A stretch of DNA of 5,000 bases from Deltaproteobacteria bacterium (GTDB lineage Bacteria; Desulfobacterota; DSM-4660; Desulfatiglandales; B25-G16). Location of the stretch: positions 1,045,849 through 1,050,848 of the forward strand of contig CP070752.1 in NCBI GenBank assembly GCA_020348625.1, in the 5' to 3' direction. Below are positions 1 through 5,000 of this stretch, in pieces; positions within the stretch are counted from its first letter, which is position 1, and every line of letters begins with the position of its first letter. Made by a program: the position numbers and the translations under genes. The notes beneath the pieces were generated by a model. That model had not been told where the DNA came from, did not search any database, and worked only from the letters and a program-made list of their open reading frames with translations.

Positions 1-1719
1 AAGTTTGGAAAGGGCATTGGCGAAAAATGCCACCAAGTCATATATGGGAGGGGCAAAGTCTGCCCATGGTGCAGGGCACAGGAAGTGCTCGAAGGGAAAA
101 CGATTCGCTGGGAGCACTCCGTAAGAGATTCAAACCAGGCATACGATATTATTGAATTTCCCTTGAAGAACTCTGACGGCACGGTATCCAAGGTGAGCAT
201 ATACCGTGACATCACCCGGAGGAAGAAGCGGGAAGAGGAGCTGAGGGCGTCGGAAGAGGATTACAGGAAATTATTTGAAAATGTTCGTTGCGGGATCTAC
301 GTGAGCACCAAAGAAGGGAAATTCCTCAATGCAAACAAGGCCCTTCTGGATATGCTGGGTTACGAAAGCAAGGAGGAATTTCTTAAGATTGACATCGCCA
401 ACGATCTCTATCTCAGGCCAGAGGATCGCCGAAAGTGGCAGAAAATGATTGAACAGGATGGTTATGTCAAAGATTATGAAGTCGATTTCAAACGCAAGGA
501 TGGAGAGGCCATCTCCGTCTTACATACTGCTCATGTGCGATATGGTCTTGATGGGGAGGTCATTGGGTACGAGGGTATGAACGTAGATCAATCCGAAAGA
601 AGAAAGATGGAGGAAGAGCTCAGAGAAGCCCATGATTTCTTGAACAAGGTCATTCAGAGTTCACCGAATGCCATCATAGCGACCAACTTAAAAGGGGACA
701 TCATCGTTTGGAATAGGGCTGCTGAAGAGATCCTGGGATATAAGGCTGAAGAAGTCATCGGCAAGATGAACATAAGCAGGATCTATCCGGACGGAATGGC
801 CAAAGAGATCATGAGAATGATGAGGAGCCCTGAATACGGTGGTGTTGGCAAATGCAGGTCCTACCCAATGGTCCATGTAAGGCGAGATGGCGAAATCGTT
901 GAGGGCAACCTCTCTGCGGGAATGATTTACGATGCTCAGGGAAAAGAGATTGCCTCAGTGGGCATATTTGTGGACCTGAAAGAGAGACTGGAAATGGAAC
1001 GAAAGCTCATCGAGACCCAAGAGAAGTTGTTACACTCCGAAAAGCTGGCTGCCATGGGGAGGCTGACCTCGCAGATTGCCCATGAACTAAACAATCCCCT
1101 GTACGGAATCATGAATACCCTGGAGCTTCTCAAAACAGAAGTTTCCCCCCAGAGCAAGAGGAGAAAAGTCCTTGACATGGCCCTCTCTGAAACAGAGCGG
1201 TTGACCGAATTGCTCCGCAAAATGCTGAGCTTTTCCAAGCCTGATGAAGAAGAAAGACAGCCCTCGGATGTTAATACAATACTGGATGAGATCTTGCTCC
1301 TGGTGGGTAAGCAGTTAAAGGAAAACACCATACGCATCTCTTCCTCTTTTGCTGATGATCTGGGAGAGGTTTACGCCTCCAGAAACCAGCTTCGCCAGGT
1401 ATTTCTGAACATAATCACCAATGCAAGGGATGCGATGCCAGACGGGGGAACTTTGACCGTAACGACTTACCAAAAAAGGGAGAAAGCCTATATCGAGATT
1501 GCTGATACCGGTATGGGGATCAGAGAGGAAAACATCGATAAGATATTTGATGCCTTCTTTACCACCAAGGACAGCATTAAAGACGTGGGCCTGGGCCTAT
1601 CGGTATGTTATGGATTCATAAAAGAACACGGAGGTGACATACGTGTATCAAGCAAATGGGGCTCGGGCACGACCTTTACGATCAGCCTGCCAATTCACAA
1701 GGGAGGGGTTTCCGAATAG
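1..1719 (+). CDS. Multi-PAS sensor histidine kinase, 5'-truncated by the window edge
   Basis: The frame is open from base 1 to the TAG at 1717-1719, giving 572 residues; the true start lies upstream, because a GTG at 85 falls inside a PAS domain. Numbering from base 1: the end of a PAS domain (about 1-72) with Cys10, Cys21 and Cys24 (C-P-W-C); a second PAS (about 85-200, with F-E-N-V-R-C-G-I-Y and N-A-N-K-A-L-L); a third PAS (about 208-325, with S-P-N-A-I-I and V-W-N-R-A-A-E-E-I-L-G-Y); a short coiled linker; HisKA with phosphoacceptor His361 in A-H-E-L-N-N-P-L; and HATPase_c with N-box Asn474, G1 box D502-T-G-M-G506, F-box F-D-A-F-F-T-T-K and G2 box G530-L-G-L. All catalytic boxes are intact, so it should autophosphorylate. 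No membrane segment is visible in this part, suggesting a cytoplasmic sensor, though the missing N-terminus could hold one. The likely partner is the response regulator starting at 1992. The signal sensed is not determinable. Confidence 0.95.
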   Translation, partial: KFGKGIGEKCHQVIYGRGKVCPWCRAQEVLEGKTIRWEHSVRDSNQAYDIIEFPLKNSDGTVSKVSIYRDITRRKKREEELRASEEDYRKLFENVRCGIYVSTKEGKFLNANKALLDMLGYESKEEFLKIDIANDLYLRPEDRRKWQKMIEQDGYVKDYEVDFKRKDGEAISVLHTAHVRYGLDGEVIGYEGMNVDQSERRKMEEELREAHDFLNKVIQSSPNAIIATNLKGDIIVWNRAAEEILGYKAEEVIGKMNISRIYPDGMAKEIMRMMRSPEYGGVGKCRSYPMVHVRRDGEIVEGNLSAGMIYDAQGKEIASVGIFVDLKERLEMERKLIETQEKLLHSEKLAAMGRLTSQIAHELNNPLYGIMNTLELLKTEVSPQSKRRKVLDMALSETERLTELLRKMLSFSKPDEEERQPSDVNTILDEILLLVGKQLKENTIRISSSFADDLGEVYASRNQLRQVFLNIITNARDAMPDGGTLTVTTYQKREKAYIEIADTGMGIREENIDKIFDAFFTTKDSIKDVGLGLSVCYGFIKEHGGDIRVSSKWGSGTTFTISLPIHKGGVSE

Positions 1720-1925
1720 TAAGAGTCATGACTGAAACCACCGTTGTTCGGTGATGACCTCGCCCATCCACAGAGGGTTTAGCATTCGTCAAATCCTACC
1801 ATAGTTTCAATCCGTCAATAGATCTTCTCCTACCCTACAAAGAACTTTAAAGCTCCTTGGATTGCACTGCGTAGAAATGTACATTTATTTTAGAAAATAT
1901 AGTTTTTACAAGTTTAAAATTTTTC
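1720..1925. other. Intergenic region between kinase and regulator
   Basis: No credible gene is seen here. A weak 5-bp hairpin (CACCG, 5-nt loop, CGGTG at 1739-1753) follows the kinase stop, but it has no T-tract and is not a convincing terminator. From about 1875 the composition turns sharply AT-rich and leads into the promoter of the regulator. A short perfect inverted repeat, ATTTT-AG-AAAAT, lies at 1887-1898 and could be part of a regulatory site, but in such AT-rich DNA it may be chance. Confidence 0.6.
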
Positions 1926-1955
1926 TTGACATTTGGAAATAAATAAAATTATTAT
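1926..1955 (+). promoter_or_regulatory. Sigma70-type promoter of the response regulator gene
   Basis: A perfect -35 box TTGACA (1926-1931) is followed by an 18-nt spacer and TATTAT (1950-1955), a 5/6 match to the -10 consensus. An alternative -10, TATAAA at 1953-1958, would leave a 21-nt spacer and is less likely. Transcription would start near 1962, giving a leader of about 30 nt. The surrounding AT-rich tract would act as an UP element and ease melting. The position fits separate transcription of the regulator from the kinase. This rests on consensus match only. Confidence 0.7.
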
Positions 1956-1979
1956 AAAATCTACAGAAATTAAACGAGC

Positions 1980-1985
1980 GGAGGG
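1980..1985 (+). promoter_or_regulatory. Ribosome binding site of the response regulator
   Basis: GGAGGG lies 6 nt before the ATG at 1992, a strong Shine-Dalgarno at normal spacing. It fixes that ATG as the start. Confidence 0.85.
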
Positions 1986-1991
1986 CTTCTC

Positions 1992-2564
1992 ATGGAGGAT
2001 ATCCTGACGGTTTTCCAGGCGAGCAAATACTGCAATGTTTCCCCTAAGACAATTATCAATTGGATAGAGGCTGGTCATATTCCTGCTTACAAGACCGTGG
2101 GGGGACATCGCCGCATAAAAAGGTCTGATATGGAGGATTTCATGAAGAGACAGGGTATGCCCATTCCACGCGATGAAATGCTGAGTGAGAGGAAAAGGAT
2201 TCTTATTGTGGATGATGATCCAATCATTGTGGAAACCCTTGTCCAGGCGTTAGAAGAGGAGGAATACGATTATGAGATTATTTCCGCCTCCGATGGTTTT
2301 GAGGCTGGGCTGCAAGTCAACCATTTTAAGCCCCATCTCTTGATACTGGACATTATGATGCCGGATATCAAGGGATTTGAGGTCTGCAGAAAGATTAAAA
2401 CAAATGAAGAGACGAAAGACACAAGAATCATAGTCCTATCGGCTTACCTGGATGATGAGAAATTCAAAAGAATGAGAGAATACGGGGCAGATCTTTGTTT
2501 CTCAAAGCCCCTGCCGCTGCCCCGGCTAAAGGAGGAGGTGGCCAGGACCTTAGGTCTGCTCTGA
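1992..2564 (+). CDS. Response regulator: N-terminal excisionase/MerR-type HTH fused to C-terminal receiver domain
   Basis: This 190-aa protein has two clear domains. Residues about 4-54 form a winged helix-turn-helix of the excisionase/MerR type (HTH_17-like): F-Q-A-S-K-Y-C-N-V-S-P-K-T-I then W24-I-E-A-G-H-I-P-A-Y, and the wing motif V-G-G-H-R-R-I (36-42). Residues about 68-188 are a CheY-like receiver: the acidic pair in V-D-D-D (73-76), phosphoacceptor Asp120 in L-D-I-M-M-P, Ser150 at the Thr/Ser switch position, and Lys172 in S-K-P-L. All receiver residues needed for phosphorylation are present. The likely role is a phosphorylation-controlled DNA-binding regulator acting with the kinase just upstream, which ends 272 nt before it. 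The domain order is the reverse of the usual OmpR/NarL layout. It has its own promoter and RBS. Its targets are unknown; its own AT-rich promoter region and the downstream genes are plausible candidates. Confidence 0.93.
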   Translation: MEDILTVFQASKYCNVSPKTIINWIEAGHIPAYKTVGGHRRIKRSDMEDFMKRQGMPIPRDEMLSERKRILIVDDDPIIVETLVQALEEEEYDYEIISASDGFEAGLQVNHFKPHLLILDIMMPDIKGFEVCRKIKTNEETKDTRIIVLSAYLDDEKFKRMREYGADLCFSKPLPLPRLKEEVARTLGLL

Positions 2565-2616
2565 TTATTGAAGGTGACTATGACGGTGGTCGGTTGAGGG
2601 CTGACTATTGTAAGAA
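2563..2616 (+). repeat. Degenerate 7-nt tandem repeat tract in the regulator-metF gap
   Basis: Starting within the regulator's stop codon, the sequence can be read in units beginning with G: GATTATT, GAAGGT, GACTAT, GACGGTG, GTCGGTT, GAGGGCT, GACTATT, GTAAGAA. Most units are 7 nt, two are 6 nt, and the loose consensus is GACNGTT. The string TGACTAT occurs at 2575-2581 and again at 2602-2608. The repeat is degenerate and its function unknown. The gap holds no gene; only the metF ribosome binding site lies at its end. Confidence 0.4.
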
Positions 2617-2657
2617 GCTGCCCTGGGTCCCTGGATCGTCAATACTCCATTGATTGA

Positions 2658-2662
2658 GGAGG
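2658..2662 (+). promoter_or_regulatory. Ribosome binding site that decides the metF-like start
   Basis: GGAGG lies 5 nt before the ATG at 2668. An in-frame TTG at 2650 would place this Shine-Dalgarno inside the coding region and has no good site of its own, so 2668 is preferred. Confidence 0.85.
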
Positions 2663-2667
2663 TGTCA

Positions 2668-3549
2668 ATGACACTGAAAGAATCCCTGGAGGAAAAGAGA
2701 TTTGTCGTCACATCTGAAGTACAACCTCCCATAGGGGAGGAACCCCAAGAGATCATAAAGAAATTGGAGTTGGTTCGGGGTCGGCTGGATGGTTTGACTG
2801 TGCCCGAATTGGAGATTGAAGGGGTTGTAGCCGATACCATCAACACCTGCGAACTGCTCAAGCAAAACAGGTTTGATGCTATCTACCAGACTGGGACTCG
2901 GGAAAAGAACCGTTTGCAGATACAGAAAGACCTGATCCGCGCCCATGAAACGGGTGTGGAAAACCTTCTCGTGTTTACAGAAGATTACCGGATCACGGGA
3001 GACAGTCTCCAGGAGATGATGTTTTTTCACGTGGATGCAGGAAAGCTGTCCTCTGTGCTGGATCATCTTCGAGAAGGACACTCAGTGGATGGCAAAGAGC
3101 TTCCTTTCAAGGCTGAATTCACCTTTGGTTCCGGGATAGAATCCAAGTGGGGGAAAAACGTGCCAGAACTGGAAATGAAAGAGATGGAGGAATTGACGAA
3201 GCAAGGCACAGGGTACTTTTTAACGACACCTATATTCGATGTAGTGCTGTTTGAGAAATTCATGAAGCAGGTTGGCCCCTTCGGGGTGCCTGTTATTGCA
3301 GAGGTAATGATACTGAGGACAGCGGGGATGGCCCAATTTCTCAATCGACATCTGAAATCGGGATTGGTCCCGGACTGGATCATTCGAAAACTCGCCAAGG
3401 CCCCTGAAAAACAAAAGGCCAGCATTGAGATTTTTGCCGAAATCGTCTCTGGCCTGAAGGACCTATGCCAGGGAATTCATATCATCACCGTCGGTGCAGA
3501 GGATAAACTACGATATTACCTGGATGCGGCCAAACTGAAGAGATTATGA
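2668..3549 (+). CDS. metF: Methylenetetrahydrofolate reductase (MetF-like)
   Basis: This 293-aa protein has the length of a minimal bacterial MetF TIM barrel. The family reduces 5,10-methylene-tetrahydrofolate to 5-methyl-tetrahydrofolate with FAD, in methionine synthesis or in the methyl branch of the Wood-Ljungdahl pathway, and can run in reverse in acetate oxidizers. Family signatures in order: F-V-V-T-S-E-V-Q-P-P (12-21), with Glu17 matching the catalytic Glu28 of E. coli MetF; G-T-R-E-K-N-R (76-82) followed by A-H-E-T-G-V-E-N-L-L-V-F-T-E-D (92-106), the FAD-binding region with Asp106 matching the Asp of R-G-D in E. coli; T-T-P-I-F-D (186-191); V-P-V-I-A-E-V-M (207-214); and C-terminal G-I-H-I-I-T-V-G (269-276). 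Position 187 is Thr where the family usually has Gln (T-Q-x-x-F-D), a residue linked to folate binding. No MetV-like zinc/FeS partner is seen in the window. A start at 2668 is supported by its RBS. The fold is secure; catalysis as a standard MTHFR is likely but not certain. Confidence 0.85.
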   Translation: MTLKESLEEKRFVVTSEVQPPIGEEPQEIIKKLELVRGRLDGLTVPELEIEGVVADTINTCELLKQNRFDAIYQTGTREKNRLQIQKDLIRAHETGVENLLVFTEDYRITGDSLQEMMFFHVDAGKLSSVLDHLREGHSVDGKELPFKAEFTFGSGIESKWGKNVPELEMKEMEELTKQGTGYFLTTPIFDVVLFEKFMKQVGPFGVPVIAEVMILRTAGMAQFLNRHLKSGLVPDWIIRKLAKAPEKQKASIEIFAEIVSGLKDLCQGIHIITVGAEDKLRYYLDAAKLKRL

Positions 3550-3565
3550 GAAATAGAAGGTGCCC

Positions 3566-3593
3566 GTTGATAGTTGTTAGTGATCAGTCGAGA
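3566..3593 (+). repeat. Short degenerate 7-nt repeat run downstream of metF
   Basis: Four consecutive 7-nt units begin with GT: GTTGATA, GTTGTTA, GTGATCA, GTCGAGA. The pattern resembles the tract in the preceding gap (2563-2616) in unit length and in its G/T/A-rich character, but the consensus differs. With only four imperfect copies, chance cannot be excluded. Confidence 0.35.
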
Positions 3594-3747
3594 AAATCGA
3601 AACAAAGCAAGGTAATCGCTCATAGCAAAATGGAGAAGCCCTGCTGGGTATGAATTGAGAGGTAACCGATATGATCTGAGTTATTTGGTCCGATACTTCG
3701 GAAATACGAATACAGCTCAGAAATGATAGCTGACATCAGTCAGTCAT

Positions 3748-3753
3748 AAGGAG
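3748..3753 (+). promoter_or_regulatory. Ribosome binding site supporting a TTG start
   Basis: AAGGAG lies 10 nt before TTG at 3764. The frame is closed upstream by TGA at 3731-3733 and there is no in-frame ATG or GTG between that stop and the conserved start of the [2Fe-2S] domain, so TTG is the best initiator. The spacing is slightly long. Confidence 0.7.
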
Positions 3754-3763
3754 AGCAAACTCT

Positions 3764-5000
3764 TTGGAAGAGATAAGCCTCACCATTAATGGTAAGAGTA
3801 TCATCTGCGCTCCGGACACGAGTATCTTGAATGCAGCTCTTGAGAATGGCATTAAGATTCCAACCCTCTGCCATCACCCCGACCTGGAACCGGTGGGTGC
3901 ATGCCGACTCTGTCTGGTGGAGGATAATAAGACCGGACGTATTATGGCCTCATGTGTTACGCCCGCGTCTTCAGGCATGGTACTGCTCACAGATTCTCCG
4001 ACCGTCAAAAGGCACCGGATCAATATTATTCGTCTGATGATGGCCAATCACCCCGAGTCCTGCATTGTGTGCAGCCAGGGAAACAGATGCGAGTTGAGGC
4101 AGATCGCTGCCGAACTGGGTGTAGGTCAGATAGGGCTCTACCCAATGCCCCATTACACGGGCCTTGAGGAGGCGAATCCTTTTATCGTAAGGGACCTGAG
4201 CAAGTGTATCCTTTGCGGCAAGTGTATTCGTGCTGACCATGAACTCGTGGTGGTTGGCGCCATCGATTATCACCTCAGGGGATTCAAATCCCGGCCATCG
4301 GCGGTGCATGAAATGCCTTTGGAGAAGTCCAGTTGTACCTTTTGCGGAACCTGTGTTTCCCTTTGTCCTACCGGTGCCTTGTCCCTGAAGAATACCCGGT
4401 ATGTGGGTTCGCCCGAGAGGGAATCTCTTACTATCTGCGGATTCTGCGGGGTTGGGTGCTCGCTCGTGATGGGATCGGTTGATAACCAGGTTGTAGAAGT
4501 AAACCCTTCACACGGCGAAGATGCGGTTAACCGATCAACTCTGTGCGTCCGAGGCCATTTTGCCTATGATTTTTTGAATGCTCCGGAAAGATTAAAAAAT
4601 CCATTGATCCGTGACGACGGAGAGCTGAAACCAGTAAACTGGGATGATGCCCTTGAGGCTGTTGCTAACGGACTTGCTTCAATAAAAAGGAAAAACGGGC
4701 CACAGAGCGTGGCATTCTTCGGTTCATCCAAGTGCACCAATGAGGAGAACTACCTTTTCCAAAAAATGGCCCGTGTTCTGTTCGGAACCAATAACGTGGA
4801 TAACGGAGGTTATGGGTCAGGAAGGCCGATTCTGGCCTCCATCAATGATAGGCTCGATGGGGGTTGCCGCGTCACACCATTACCTGCGCTGGAAAAGGCA
4901 GAGATAATCTTCGTCTTAGGGGCCAATCCCACCGATTCACTGCCTGTGGCCGGTTATTATCTTAAACGAGCATCAAGGATACGGGGAATCCCGCTGATTG
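3764..5000 (+). CDS. Formate dehydrogenase alpha/NuoG-like molybdopterin oxidoreductase-family protein, 3'-truncated by the window edge
   Basis: 412 codons are open from TTG to the window end; full-length relatives are about twice as long. Domains in order: an N-terminal [2Fe-2S] ferredoxin domain (Cys36, Cys47, Cys50, Cys64); a His-Cys3 [4Fe-4S] site (His96, Cys100, Cys103, Cys109); a ferredoxin-like domain with C148-x2-C-x2-C154 and C191-x2-C-x2-C-x3-C201-P; a [4Fe-4S] site at the entry of the large domain (Cys225, Cys228, Cys232, Cys261); then the first part of the molybdopterin oxidoreductase fold (W-D-D-A-L 293-297, G-T-N-N-V-D 341-346, G-A-N-P-T-D 386-391). This is the layout of cytoplasmic NAD-linked formate dehydrogenase alpha subunits and, partly, of complex I NuoG. 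Key residues differ from formate dehydrogenase: Ser352 replaces the Mo/W-ligating Sec/Cys, Gly353 the next His, Asp158 a cluster Cys and Arg263 the Lys of C-V-K-G. Automated naming as formate dehydrogenase may be wrong; an electron-transfer subunit or a different oxidoreductase is equally possible. No signal peptide is seen, so it is cytoplasmic. NuoE/NuoF- or Hdr-like partners might follow outside the window. Confidence 0.9.
   Translation, partial: MEEISLTINGKSIICAPDTSILNAALENGIKIPTLCHHPDLEPVGACRLCLVEDNKTGRIMASCVTPASSGMVLLTDSPTVKRHRINIIRLMMANHPESCIVCSQGNRCELRQIAAELGVGQIGLYPMPHYTGLEEANPFIVRDLSKCILCGKCIRADHELVVVGAIDYHLRGFKSRPSAVHEMPLEKSSCTFCGTCVSLCPTGALSLKNTRYVGSPERESLTICGFCGVGCSLVMGSVDNQVVEVNPSHGEDAVNRSTLCVRGHFAYDFLNAPERLKNPLIRDDGELKPVNWDDALEAVANGLASIKRKNGPQSVAFFGSSKCTNEENYLFQKMARVLFGTNNVDNGGYGSGRPILASINDRLDGGCRVTPLPALEKAEIIFVLGANPTDSLPVAGYYLKRASRIRGIPLI

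Larger units (their letters stand above)
3550..3763. other. Intergenic region between metF and the FDH/NuoG-like gene
   Basis: No convincing gene, promoter or terminator is seen in these 214 nt. They contain small inverted repeats (TCCGA/TCGGA with a 4-nt loop at 3689-3702; CAGCT/AGCTG with a 10-nt loop at 3713-3732) and a short run of 7-nt repeats near the start (3566-3593). TATGAT at 3670-3675 resembles a -10 box but has no -35 at a suitable distance. Whether the downstream gene is read through from metF is therefore open. Confidence 0.55.

Noticed and set aside
85..87. GTG as start of the histidine kinase
   Set aside because: The frame stays open to base 1 and the upstream residues, including the C-P-W-C motif, are a typical PAS continuation, so this GTG is an internal Val.
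936..1337. Minus-strand open frame of 133 codons
   Set aside because: It lies opposite the conserved HisKA region of the kinase, has no recognisable domain and is explained as a shadow frame. The same applies to minus-strand frames opposite metF and the FDH-like gene.
1739..1753. Hairpin after the kinase stop as an intrinsic terminator
   Set aside because: The stem is only 5 bp and no T-tract follows.
3631..3646. Sigma54 (-24/-12) promoter before the FDH-like gene
   Set aside because: TGG and TGC elements are present, but the GG-GC spacing is one base short and the rest of the consensus does not match.
3689..3732. Structured leader or riboswitch upstream of the FDH-like gene
   Set aside because: Only isolated 5-bp stems are visible, with no recognisable conserved core or terminator arrangement.
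3831..4167. Short plus-strand open frames overlapping the start of the FDH/NuoG-like gene
   Set aside because: They are out of frame with the continuous, cysteine-motif-rich coding sequence from 3764 and encode nothing recognisable.
4817..4819. Hidden selenocysteine codon in the FDH-like gene
   Set aside because: The codon at the Sec position is TCA (Ser), and no in-frame TGA occurs between 3764 and 5000.

Overview
The window reads as a chromosomal stretch from an anaerobic bacterium, most likely a sulfate reducer or syntroph of the Desulfobacterota (former Deltaproteobacteria). The basis is indirect: a soluble multi-PAS histidine kinase whose first PAS carries a C-x10-C-P-x-C signature, a response regulator with an N-terminal excisionase-type helix-turn-helix, a short MetF-type methylenetetrahydrofolate reductase, and an iron-sulfur-rich formate dehydrogenase/NuoG-like subunit. 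Base composition is moderate apart from one AT-rich island. All four genes lie on the + strand.

Layout. Positions 1-1719 are the 3' part of a PAS-PAS-PAS-HisKA-HATPase sensor kinase that begins upstream of the window. Positions 1720-1991 are non-coding; the second half is very AT-rich and holds a convincing sigma70-type promoter (TTGACA, 18-nt spacer, TATTAT). It drives a 190-aa response regulator (1992-2564) with the unusual order DNA-binding domain, then receiver. After a gap of about 100 nt containing degenerate 7-nt repeats comes a 293-aa MetF-like protein (2668-3549). A second gap (3550-3763), with another short run of 7-nt repeats, precedes a TTG-started gene (3764 to beyond the window end) for a molybdopterin-oxidoreductase-family protein with an N-terminal [2Fe-2S] domain, a His-Cys3 cluster site, a ferredoxin-like domain and the start of the large catalytic-type domain.

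The kinase and regulator form a plausible two-component pair. The two enzymes suggest one-carbon and redox metabolism: MetF interconverts methylene- and methyl-tetrahydrofolate in the Wood-Ljungdahl pathway, and the last protein looks like an electron-transfer subunit.

The most interesting point is the last gene. By ungapped comparison with remembered formate dehydrogenase sequences, the Sec/Cys that ligates Mo/W is Ser and the adjacent catalytic His is Gly. One ferredoxin-type cysteine is Asp, and the conserved Lys of the C-V-K-G motif is Arg. It is therefore probably not a formate dehydrogenase despite the strong overall resemblance, and may instead be a NuoG-like electron conduit or an enzyme with another substrate. 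Whether it works with the neighbouring MetF is inference.
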